Position numbers and translations under genes: made by a program
Shown here: positions 32,620-39,906 of the stretch, in pieces
Layout: every line of letters starts with the position of its first letter
Position numbering within the stretch: position 1 is the stretch's first letter
Notes under the pieces: model-generated
What the model was told of the DNA's origin: nothing
The model's input: the letters and a program-made list of their open reading frames with translations, nothing else
Database searches by the model: none
Source: Geobacter sp. FeAm09
GTDB lineage: Bacteria > Desulfobacterota > Desulfuromonadia > Geobacterales > Pseudopelobacteraceae
NCBI RefSeq assembly: GCF_008330225.1
Contig: NZ_CP042466.1
Coordinates: 1,312,501-1,376,500 of the forward strand
Length of the DNA: 64,000 nucleotides
Direction of reading: 5' to 3'

Positions 32620-34070
32620 CTACTCCCTCAGCAACTGGTGGGCCAGTTCGCCCAGTTTTCTTACGCCCAGTTCGATCCCGTCGTCCCAGGTGGCGGTGGA
32701 GAGGCGGATGAAGTTGCGGTACTTGTTCTCCGTCAGGGTAAAGAGCGAGCCGGGGGCGATGCCGATCCCCTGCTCCAGGGCCCGGTGATACAGGGCGATG
32801 GAGTCGATCCGCTCCGGCATCTCCACCCAGAGGATGAAGCTCCCCGCCGGGTGGGTCATGCGGGTCCCCTCGGGGAAGAAGCGGACCACGGCGTCCCGCA
32901 TGAGGGACATGTTGCGGCTGTAGAGGCGGCGTACCGTGCGCAGATGATGGTCGTAGCCGCCGGTGGCCAGGAATTCGGCCACGGCGAGCTGGGTGGGGGA
33001 GGAGCAGGCCAGGTTCATCATCATCTTGAGCCGCTCCATGCGTTCCTGGTAGCGCCCGGCGATGGCCCACCCCACCCGGTAGCCGGGGGAGAGGGTCTTG
33101 GAGAAGGAGGAACAGTAGATGACCAGCCCCTTGCGGTCGAAGGACTTGGCCGCCACCGGGCGTTCGTTGCCGAATACCAGGTCGCCGTAGATGTCGTCCT
33201 CGATCAGGGGGATCTCGTGGCTGGCCAGCAGTTCCACCAGTTCGCGCTTGCGCTCCACCGGCATGAGGCTCCCCAGGGGGTTGCCGAAGTTGGGGATCAC
33301 CAGGCAGGCGCTCACCCGGTTGTGCTCGATGGCGTAGCGCAGCGCTTCGATGCTGATCCCCTCCCGCGGGGTGGCGGGGATTTCCAGGGCCTTCAGCCCC
33401 AGTTCCGCGATCATCTGGAGGAAATTGAAATAGAAGGGAGATTCCACCGCAATGGTGTCGCCGCTGCGGCAGGTGGCCCGCAGCGCCAGAATGACCGCTT
33501 CGACGCAGCCGGCGGTGACCAGAACCCCGTCGGGGGTGACGCTGATCCCGGTCTCCAGTGAGCGCCGGGCGATCTGCACCCTGAGCCGCTCCCAGCCGGG
33601 GGGCATGAGGTAGGATACGCTCAGGTCGCCGTAGCGGCGCGTCTCGCCGGCCAGCATCCGGTTCAGTTTGTCCACCGGCAGGTGACGCGGGTTGGGGATG
33701 GCGCCCCCCAGGGGGAGGAGGTCCCGATTCATCATGTTGCGGATCACCTGGTGGCAGAGCTCGCTGATGGTGACCGTGGCCGGCCTGATGCGCGCCGATG
33801 GTGAGTGGGGGGCGAGGCGATCTCCGGGGCGCGGGCGCGCACGTAGTAGCCGGACTGGGGGCGGGCCTCGATCAGGCGCTGGTCTTCCAGCAGCGCATAG
33901 GCCTGCATGGCCGTATTGATGCTCACGTCGAAGCGTCGGCTGAGCTGCCGGATTGACGGCACCCGGTCGCCGGCCCGGAAGGTGCCTTGGCCGATGAGGG
34001 TAGCCATCTCGCCGGCAACCCGCTCGTAGAGGGGCGCCATGCTGTCGGGAACCGTGGTCGCGTCTATCAT
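32620..34070 (-). pseudogene. MocR/GntR-type regulator with aminotransferase domain, frame broken at a G6 run
   Basis: The N-terminal winged-helix domain (PLYERVAGEMATLIGQ, RVPSIRQLSRRFDVS, YALLEDQRLIEARP) is in one frame. The fold-type I aminotransferase domain (LPLGGAIPNP, ESPFYFNFLQM, FGNPLG, EDDIYGDL, SSFSKTLSPGYRVGW with the PLP Lys) is in another. The switch falls at a run of six G (plus strand 33807-33812); one extra base joins them into about 484 residues. MocR regulators use PLP or a ligand adduct to control neighbouring genes. It is transcribed with the alcohol dehydrogenase and diverges from the DUF2917 gene. The start at 34070 lacks a good ribosome-binding site. Confidence 0.8.
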
Positions 34071-34106
34071 GGTGTCGGGATACCTTACTGTATTGGTAAG
34101 AGAATA

Positions 34107-34148
34107 GGTACAGTTGGGCCGCTTTTGTTTGGATACAGATACTGTACC
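34107..34148. promoter_or_regulatory. Candidate operator repeats between MocR and DUF2917 genes
   Basis: GGTACAGTTG (34107) faces ACTGTACC (34141-34148), and GGATACAGATACTGTACC reads as overlapping half-sites. A further ACAGATTTTCTGT palindrome lies near 34171. Such clusters suit a MocR regulator acting on both promoters. Inferred from position and symmetry only. Confidence 0.45.
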
Positions 34149-34242
34149 ATACAACTGTTATGGTTACAAAACAGATTTTCTGTATCTGTTTTTTTTGCGC
34201 GGTTAGGCGTAGGGTCATAGCATCAGAAGAGGAGGCATGGTC

Positions 34243-34638
34243 ATGGAGTGTTATCTGGCAGAAGGCGAATTGGTACGTCTCAACGGCGGGCCATCGGGGT
34301 TGCGGGTGCGTTGCTCGTCTGGGACGGTGTGGCTGACCCGGGGCGATGCCGCGGATTACATCATCGCCGTGGGTGATTATTTCGACGTGGCGGCGGGGCA
34401 GGTGGCGCTGGTGGAGGCCCTGAAGCCGGCCGAGATCCGTCTGGGCGAACTGCCCATGGCGGGGGGGTACCCCACAAAGCCGCCATCGGTTTGGCGGCCT
34501 GCTGATCACGACGGTCCTGACGTCAGCGAAATGACGGCAATGCCGTCCGGTGTAGTGAATTTTAGACGCTGTGACATGGCGTGGATGAGGCAGAGGAGCG
34601 CCCCGGTTGGGGCGCTTTTTTTGGTTTTTTCAAAATAG
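34243..34638 (+). CDS. DUF2917 protein, 3' end uncertain (G7 run)
   Basis: 131 residues as written. The first ~80 fit DUF2917, a small beta-rich family (YLAEGELVRL, GLRVRCSSGTVWLTRGD, DYFDVAAGQVALVEAL). I use the ATG at 34243, which has AGAGGAGG seven bases upstream; an ATG at 34237 is too close to it. After AGG, at a run of seven G (34461-34467), the sequence stops looking like a protein, and the frame runs through a terminator hairpin (34597-34626). One extra G would end the protein at 34505 after VPHKAAIGLAAC (about 88 residues), before the terminator. Divergent from the MocR gene and possibly its target. Confidence 0.65.
   Translation: MECYLAEGELVRLNGGPSGLRVRCSSGTVWLTRGDAADYIIAVGDYFDVAAGQVALVEALKPAEIRLGELPMAGGYPTKPPSVWRPADHDGPDVSEMTAMPSGVVNFRRCDMAWMRQRSAPVGALFLVFSK
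34597..34626 (+). terminator. Terminator after the DUF2917 gene
   Basis: AGCGCCCC pairs with GGGGCGCT around GGTT, then seven T. It lies inside the written reading frame, which argues that the true stop is upstream. Confidence 0.88.
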
Positions 34639-34843
34639 AATTTGTGGTGTAGGGCCAAATATGCAGCGATGCCGATATGATGCTCCTCTAAAGTCTGAAA
34701 TATGTGATCGTTGTGTGTCATTTTCTTGTGTATACAGTTGCCAGGTCGCAGGGGATTGATGCTATTATGCCGGGTCGCGGCTACGTGGAATGACGTGTCT
34801 GTAGTGCCGCACGAGCTACGAGAGAGATATGGGGAGTAACCGT

Positions 34844-36448
34844 ATGAAGTTGAGTCACAAGTTTTTCATCGCCAACGTTATTGTCGTCCTTTTGGCCGTC
34901 GCCGCCACGTCGTCGCTGAGCCTCTACGAGATGCGCAGGGAATTCATCCGCAAGGCCGCGGTTGACCTGGACGCGCGCATGAGCACCTTTCACCGGCTGC
35001 TTAACGCCAAAGGGGGAGAGGTGCGGGTGGTGGACGGCAAGCTGAAGCAGGGCGATTATGTCATCAACGATAATTTCGAACTGCCGGACAGCATCAAGGA
35101 ACTTTTCGGCGGGGCCGCCACCATCTTCATGGGTGATGTGCGCGTCTCCACCAACGTCATGAAGCCGGACGGCAGCCGTGCCGTGGGAACCAAGCTTCAG
35201 GGGGCCGCCTATGACGCCGTCATCAGGGATGGCAAGCCCTATCGCGGCGCAGCGCCCATCCTGGGCGTTCCCTATTTCACCGCCTACGACCCGTTGAAAA
35301 ACGCCGCCGGCGAGGTGGTGGGCGTCCTCTACGTGGGAGAAAAACAGAGCGAATACCTGGCGGTCTATGACCGTCTGAAGTATGTCACCGCCGCTGTGGC
35401 CGCCCTCTTGGCGGCCCTGTTGTCGTTCCTCTCCTTCCTGTTCGTCCGCCGGGCGTTGCAGCCCCTGGGGCGCATGGTGTCCCTGATGCACGACATCGCC
35501 CAGGGCGAGGGGGACCTGACGGTCAGGCTGAACATCAGGGCCAACGACGAGATCGGCGAGGCGGCAGGCTATTTCGACCGGTTCGTGGACAAGCTGCAGA
35601 CGGTCATCCGCAAGGTGGCCGACAGCACCCACGATGTGGCTGCCGCATCCGCGGACCTGCACGATACCGCCACCCAGATCGCCACCGGCACCGAAGAACT
35701 GGCCTGTCAGGCTGCTACCGTATCGACCTCGGGCGAGGAGATGGCGGCCACCTCTCACAGCATTGCCGACAACTGCAACGCCGCCGCCGGCAACTCCCAC
35801 CATGCCGGCACCCTCGCCGCCAGCGGCTCCGAGATCGTCATGCAGACGGTCGAGGGGATGCACCGCATCTCCGCCAGGGTTCAGGATACGGCCCGTCAGG
35901 TGGAAGGGCTCGGCGCGCGTTCCGATGAGATCGGCGCCATTGTGGGCACCATCGAGGACATTGCCGACCAGACCAACCTGCTGGCGCTCAACGCCGCCAT
36001 CGAGGCCGCCCGTGCCGGGGAGCAGGGCAGAGGGTTCGCCGTTGTCGCCGACGAGGTCAGGGCTCTGGCCGAACGGACCACCCGCGCCACCCAGGAGATC
36101 GCCGGGATGATCCGGGCGATTCAGGGGGAAACCCAGAAAGCGGTGGCTTCCATGGAGGCGGGCGTGCAGGAGGTGGAGGCGGGGACCGCCGAAGCCGCGC
36201 GTTCGGGGAGCGCCTTGCAGGAAATCCTCGACCAGGTCAACGAGGTGACGAGCCAGATCAATCAGATCGCCACCGCGGCCGAGCAGCAGAGCGCCACCAG
36301 CAGCGAAATCAGCAACAACATGCACCAGATCACCGAGGTGATCACCACCACGGCCCAATCGACCCACGACACCACCCGGGCCGCCGACAAGCTGGCACAC
36401 CTGGCTGACGAACTGAGCAAGCTGGTTGGGCAATTCAAGCTGTCCTGA
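34844..36448 (+). CDS. Methyl-accepting chemotaxis protein with Cache sensor
   Basis: 534 residues. TM1 about 5-27; periplasmic single-Cache domain about 28-178 ([36 protein letters not shown]); TM2 about 182-204; HAMP about 205-258; cytoplasmic signalling rod to the end. The hairpin tip is [20 protein letters not shown], the standard form for binding CheW and CheA. No C-terminal CheR-binding pentapeptide is visible. The ATG at 34844 follows GGGGAGTAACCGT. A small-molecule ligand (organic acid type) is likely for this Cache class but cannot be named. Confidence 0.93.
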   Translation: MKLSHKFFIANVIVVLLAVAATSSLSLYEMRREFIRKAAVDLDARMSTFHRLLNAKGGEVRVVDGKLKQGDYVINDNFELPDSIKELFGGAATIFMGDVRVSTNVMKPDGSRAVGTKLQGAAYDAVIRDGKPYRGAAPILGVPYFTAYDPLKNAAGEVVGVLYVGEKQSEYLAVYDRLKYVTAAVAALLAALLSFLSFLFVRRALQPLGRMVSLMHDIAQGEGDLTVRLNIRANDEIGEAAGYFDRFVDKLQTVIRKVADSTHDVAAASADLHDTATQIATGTEELACQAATVSTSGEEMAATSHSIADNCNAAAGNSHHAGTLAASGSEIVMQTVEGMHRISARVQDTARQVEGLGARSDEIGAIVGTIEDIADQTNLLALNAAIEAARAGEQGRGFAVVADEVRALAERTTRATQEIAGMIRAIQGETQKAVASMEAGVQEVEAGTAEAARSGSALQEILDQVNEVTSQINQIATAAEQQSATSSEISNNMHQITEVITTTAQSTHDTTRAADKLAHLADELSKLVGQFKLS

Positions 36449-36470
36449 CCGCCCCTGCCCGCGTTATCCC

Positions 36471-36512
36471 AAAAAGAGGCTGTACGGCACCGGGCCGCAC
36501 AGCCTCTTTTTT
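36471..36512. terminator. Bidirectional terminator after the chemoreceptor
   Basis: AAAAAGAGGCTGT pairs with ACAGCCTCTTTTTTT around a GC-rich loop. It serves the chemoreceptor gene and the convergent small exported gene. Confidence 0.88.
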
Positions 36513-36535
36513 TGCCGAAGGAGCTGGCAGCAGGA

Positions 36536-36856
36536 TCATTCGGTGATGTAGATGTTGTCGCTATCCTCGTTGATCCACTTCAACTGTTCCTTGAGCTGTT
36601 GCAACTCCCTATCGGTGTACACCGCGTTCCCCTTGTCAATCTCCCTGTTCAGCCTGTCGATCCTCTGCTGGACCGTATCCACCTGGCCGGTGGGGCAGTT
36701 CATGGCCACCAGCAGGCATTCGTCCTTCTGCCCCTGCTGCATCGCTTTCATATCCGGGTTCATGGTCGTGCCCGTATAATCGTCAGCCATCAGCGGCACG
36801 GCCGAGAAGGCCATGGCTGCCGCCAGCACTGAAAGTATTCCGCGTGTCCTTGTCAT
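36536..36856 (-). CDS. Small exported protein with Fur-type control
   Basis: 106 residues. Signal peptide residues 1-24 (TRTRG start, cleavage LMA-DD), then a short linker with two Cys (ECLLVAMNC) and a charged helix (VQQRIDRLNREIDKGN, LKEQLKWINEDSD). The ATG at 36856 follows GGGAGGTATGTC. Its promoter has a near-consensus Fur box (36927-36945). I know no function; two cysteines and Fur control suggest a link to metal or redox stress, which is inference. Confidence 0.7.
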   Translation of the reverse strand: MTRTRGILSVLAAAMAFSAVPLMADDYTGTTMNPDMKAMQQGQKDECLLVAMNCPTGQVDTVQQRIDRLNREIDKGNAVYTDRELQQLKEQLKWINEDSDNIYITE

Positions 36857-36896
36857 GACATACCTCCCTCGCGTTGTGTCTGTTCCGTATGTTTTC

Positions 36897-36925
36897 ATGG
36901 TAGCCAATTCGGAGGCCGATGTAAA
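36897..36925 (-). promoter_or_regulatory. Promoter of the small exported gene
   Basis: Read on the minus strand, TTTACA and TACCAT are 17 bases apart. The Fur-like box lies directly upstream of the -35. Confidence 0.5.
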
Positions 36926-36926
36926 C

Positions 36927-36945
36927 GATAATGATAATCCGTATC
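36927..36945. promoter_or_regulatory. Fur box
   Basis: GATAATGATAATCCGTATC matches the classic 19-base Fur consensus (GATAATGATAATCATTATC) at 17 of 19 positions. It lies 71-89 bases upstream of the small exported gene, next to its -35, and also in the upstream region of the histidine kinase gene. Confidence 0.75.
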
Positions 36946-37179
36946 GATAGCGGGGCGAAACAGGCAGAAGGGGTGCTCCGGGGCGATAGCAAGGTGCCGC
37001 CAGGCGTAAAAAAACGGCGGTTTCCGGGGCGAAGGCGCAGGATAAGCATTGACTGCGGATGACTTCTGCGGGAATATGAACCGGCCAGGGACGTGTGCTG
37101 GCCGGTCGCGACGCTTGGCCGCCGGCCCGCTTCCCCATGGCCTCCTTGCCGGGCACCCCCTACTTCGGGATGAACACCG
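36946..37179. other. Intergenic region upstream of histidine kinase
   Basis: The remaining part of a 323-base gap between divergent genes. Beyond the Fur box and promoter I see no further symmetric site and no gene. Confidence 0.35.
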
Positions 37180-39033
37180 ATGGCGATTAATCTGTTCATA
37201 CCTGCGCAGCTTTTTCTGGCCGGCGTCTGCGCCTCTACGGCGATCCAGCATTGCACCCTGGCGCAGCACCGGCGGCAGCGCCGCGTCCATTACCTGTTCG
37301 CCGCCCTATCCCTTTTGATGGCGCTGTTCGCCCTGTCCAGCGTCCAGACCTACCGGATCGCGGCCGTATCGCCCAACTTCCAGGCGCTCCGCCTGAATCT
37401 GGCCATCTTCAACCTGTACATCGCCCTGTGGCCCTGGTTCATCGCCGAGTATACCGGGGTGCGTCCCCGGTGGGCACTGGCCGGCATCACCGGGATGTTC
37501 GCCCTGCTGTTCCTGGCCAATCTCACCCAGCCGTACACCCACACCTTTTCGGAATTCAGCGGGGTGGAGCGGGTGCCGCTTCCCTGGGGAGAGAGCATCT
37601 ATCGCCCCCAGGGTACCAGGGGCGTGTGGAAACCGGTGATCGTGGCAGCCATTCTCTCCACGTACGCCTACAGCTTCTATGCCCTGGCGGTCCGCTTTCG
37701 CCGGGACCACCGGCGCACCGCCCTGTTCATGATGGCTGCCGTCGGACTGTCCCTGGCCGGTTCCGCGGTGGGCTTCCTGTTCCGGTTGGGGATCGGCAGC
37801 GTCCCGCCCCTGGGGCCGTTGGCGTACCTGGGCATGATCGTCGTCATGGGGCTGACCCTGAACTACGAGATCCAGGAGAACCGCCGGCATATGGAGGCGG
37901 TCCTGGACCACGTGCCGGCGCAAATCTTCATGAAGGATACCCAGGGGCGTTACCTGATGGTCAACCGCCATTTCGAGGAGATGTTTCATGTCTCCGACGC
38001 CACGGTGTACGGCGCGACCGATTACGGTCTTTTCCCCCCGGAAGAGGCCGACGTCATGCGTGCCGCCGACCGGCAGGCACTCGCCACCGGCCGTCCCCTG
38101 GAATACGAGGTGGACGGTACCCGGGACGGGCAGACCCGCACCTTCTCCGCCACCATGGTCCCGCTCCATTATTCCGACGGCTCTCCCTTCGCCGTCTGCG
38201 GCATCGCCACGGACATCACCGGGCGCAAGCGGCAGGAGCAGGATCTGAAACAGGCCAAGGAGCAGGCGGAATCGGCCAGCCGGGCCAAGAGCGAGTTTCT
38301 GGCTAACATGAGCCATGAGATGCGGACCCCCATGAACGGCATCATGGGGGTGGCCAGCCTCATGAAGCTGACGGATCTGAGCGACGAACAGAAGGAGTAC
38401 CTGGAATGCATCCAGCTCTCCTCGGAAAACCTCCTGACGCTCATCAACGACATCCTGGACCTTTCCAAGATCGAGGCCGGGAAGGTCGTGCTGGAACTGG
38501 CCCCCTTCAGCCTGCGGGGATGCATCGGCGACGCCGTCCGGGTCCACCTTGCCACCATCCGCACCAAGGGGCTGACCCTGAAAACCCATATCCCGGCCCG
38601 GGTGCCCGACGCCCTGACCGGGGACCAACTGCGGCTGAAACAGGTGCTGATCAACCTGATCGGCAATGCCGCCAAGTTCACGGAAGCGGGGGAGATCACG
38701 GTTTCGGCCGCGCTTCTGGAAACCTCTGGCGATAGGGCGCTCATCCGGCTCGACGTCGCGGATACCGGCATCGGCATCCCGTCAGACGCCCTTGAAACCA
38801 TCTTCGCCCCCTTCAGCCAGGCGGATTCGTCCACCACCCGCCGTTACGGCGGCACCGGGCTCGGGCTCTCCATCAGCAGGCGCTTCGTGGAGCTCATGGG
38901 GGGGAACATCCGGGTGGACAGCCGGGTAGAGGAGGGGAGCCTCTTCCGGGTGACGATCCCCTTCGCGCTCGACGATCCCCGCCCGGAGCGGCATGGTCGC
39001 CGCCGCGACGGCACGCCCCCGTCATCGACCTGA
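37180..39033 (+). CDS. Seven-TM PAS sensor histidine kinase
   Basis: 617 residues. Seven hydrophobic segments (about 5-28, 40-62, 70-92, 98-118, 150-172, 180-202, 207-228) form a membrane input domain. A PAS domain follows (about 240-350, VPAQIFMKDTQGRYLMVN), then HisKA with phospho-His H379 in NMSHEMRTPMNGI, and HATPase (NLIGNAAKFTEAG, DTGIGIPSD, YGGTGLGLSISRR). There is no receiver domain and no regulator gene next door, so it is an orphan kinase. The ribosome-binding site is weak. The 7-TM part resembles bacterial small-molecule sensing modules, but the ligand is unknown. Confidence 0.9.
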   Translation: MAINLFIPAQLFLAGVCASTAIQHCTLAQHRRQRRVHYLFAALSLLMALFALSSVQTYRIAAVSPNFQALRLNLAIFNLYIALWPWFIAEYTGVRPRWALAGITGMFALLFLANLTQPYTHTFSEFSGVERVPLPWGESIYRPQGTRGVWKPVIVAAILSTYAYSFYALAVRFRRDHRRTALFMMAAVGLSLAGSAVGFLFRLGIGSVPPLGPLAYLGMIVVMGLTLNYEIQENRRHMEAVLDHVPAQIFMKDTQGRYLMVNRHFEEMFHVSDATVYGATDYGLFPPEEADVMRAADRQALATGRPLEYEVDGTRDGQTRTFSATMVPLHYSDGSPFAVCGIATDITGRKRQEQDLKQAKEQAESASRAKSEFLANMSHEMRTPMNGIMGVASLMKLTDLSDEQKEYLECIQLSSENLLTLINDILDLSKIEAGKVVLELAPFSLRGCIGDAVRVHLATIRTKGLTLKTHIPARVPDALTGDQLRLKQVLINLIGNAAKFTEAGEITVSAALLETSGDRALIRLDVADTGIGIPSDALETIFAPFSQADSSTTRRYGGTGLGLSISRRFVELMGGNIRVDSRVEEGSLFRVTIPFALDDPRPERHGRRRDGTPPSST

Positions 39034-39243
39034 CGGCCCGGGCGTTCCGGAGGGATCGGATGGCTTCCTGGAACAGGGTGCGACGACCACATGCCGAAGC
39101 CGCCGGAGGCCGGGACGCTGAACGAAAAGCTGCCGCGGCTGGCCCTGGCATCCGGGTGGCGGCGTTTGCGTACTCCCCGTTTTTCTGTGGTATAGTAGTT
39201 CCGTCTAACCATTTTTCGGGCATTTTGCCACCAGGGGGACACC

Positions 39244-39837
39244 ATGAAGAAGATTGCGCTCGTGCTGCAGGTTTTCTGTCTTGTCACCGTCGCCTCGCTC
39301 GCCCATGCAGACCAGCCCCTTGCCAAGCCGGGTGTTCTGAACGAAGAAGCGGTCATGACCTCCCAGCGTCTCTCCGGCTACGACACCATCGTCATCAGGG
39401 ACTTCTCCACGGCCGGCACCGTATATGACCGGATCGACGACGAGGAAAAGCCGAAGGTGGATGCCATGAAGCCGCTCATCGTGAAGTCCCTGACCCTGAG
39501 CATCGAGGCGGAGATGGCGAAACGCAAGCTGTTCAAGCGTGTTCTCGTCAACAGCGAACCGCAGGGGAGTGCGGTGATCCTGGAGGGGGCTTTCACGGAA
39601 TTCAACGGCGGCAGCCGCGCTCTCAGATTCTGGGTCGGATTCGGCGCGGGCAAAACCTACCTGAAGGTGAAAGGACGCCTGCTCGATGCCGCAAGCGGCA
39701 AGGAACTGGCGACCTTCGAGGACCAGGAGACCGGTTACCGGGGAGTGGCAAGCATGGAAAGCTTCGAGGACCTCTTCCCCCACCAGGCCCAGAGTCTTGG
39801 CCAGAACATCGGGGAGTTCCTTGAAAAGCTCTATTGA
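39244..39837 (+). CDS. Exported DUF4410-like protein
   Basis: 197 residues with signal peptide 1-22 (cleavage AHA-DQ). The body (YDTIVIRDFSTAGTVYD, KRKLFKRVLVN, VILEGAFTEFNGGSRALRF, YLKVKGRLLDAASGKELA) fits DUF4410, a periplasmic family of unknown role related to the GNA1162/LPP20-like envelope proteins. The ATG follows AGGGGGACACC. An extended -10 (TGGTATAGT near 39189-39196) lies about 50 bases upstream. It is followed by the TPR-glycosyltransferase in the same direction. Confidence 0.75.
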   Translation: MKKIALVLQVFCLVTVASLAHADQPLAKPGVLNEEAVMTSQRLSGYDTIVIRDFSTAGTVYDRIDDEEKPKVDAMKPLIVKSLTLSIEAEMAKRKLFKRVLVNSEPQGSAVILEGAFTEFNGGSRALRFWVGFGAGKTYLKVKGRLLDAASGKELATFEDQETGYRGVASMESFEDLFPHQAQSLGQNIGEFLEKLY

Positions 39838-39906
39838 ACCTGCTACCGCCGGAGATCGCTCAGCCGGCGGCATGGGGAGTACTATGAACAGGGGGCACAG
39901 TTCATT

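Noticed and set aside
34639-34843. c-di-GMP riboswitch ahead of the chemoreceptor
   Set aside because: Common in Geobacter-type genomes, but the conserved GGGACGCAAAG-type core is not there.
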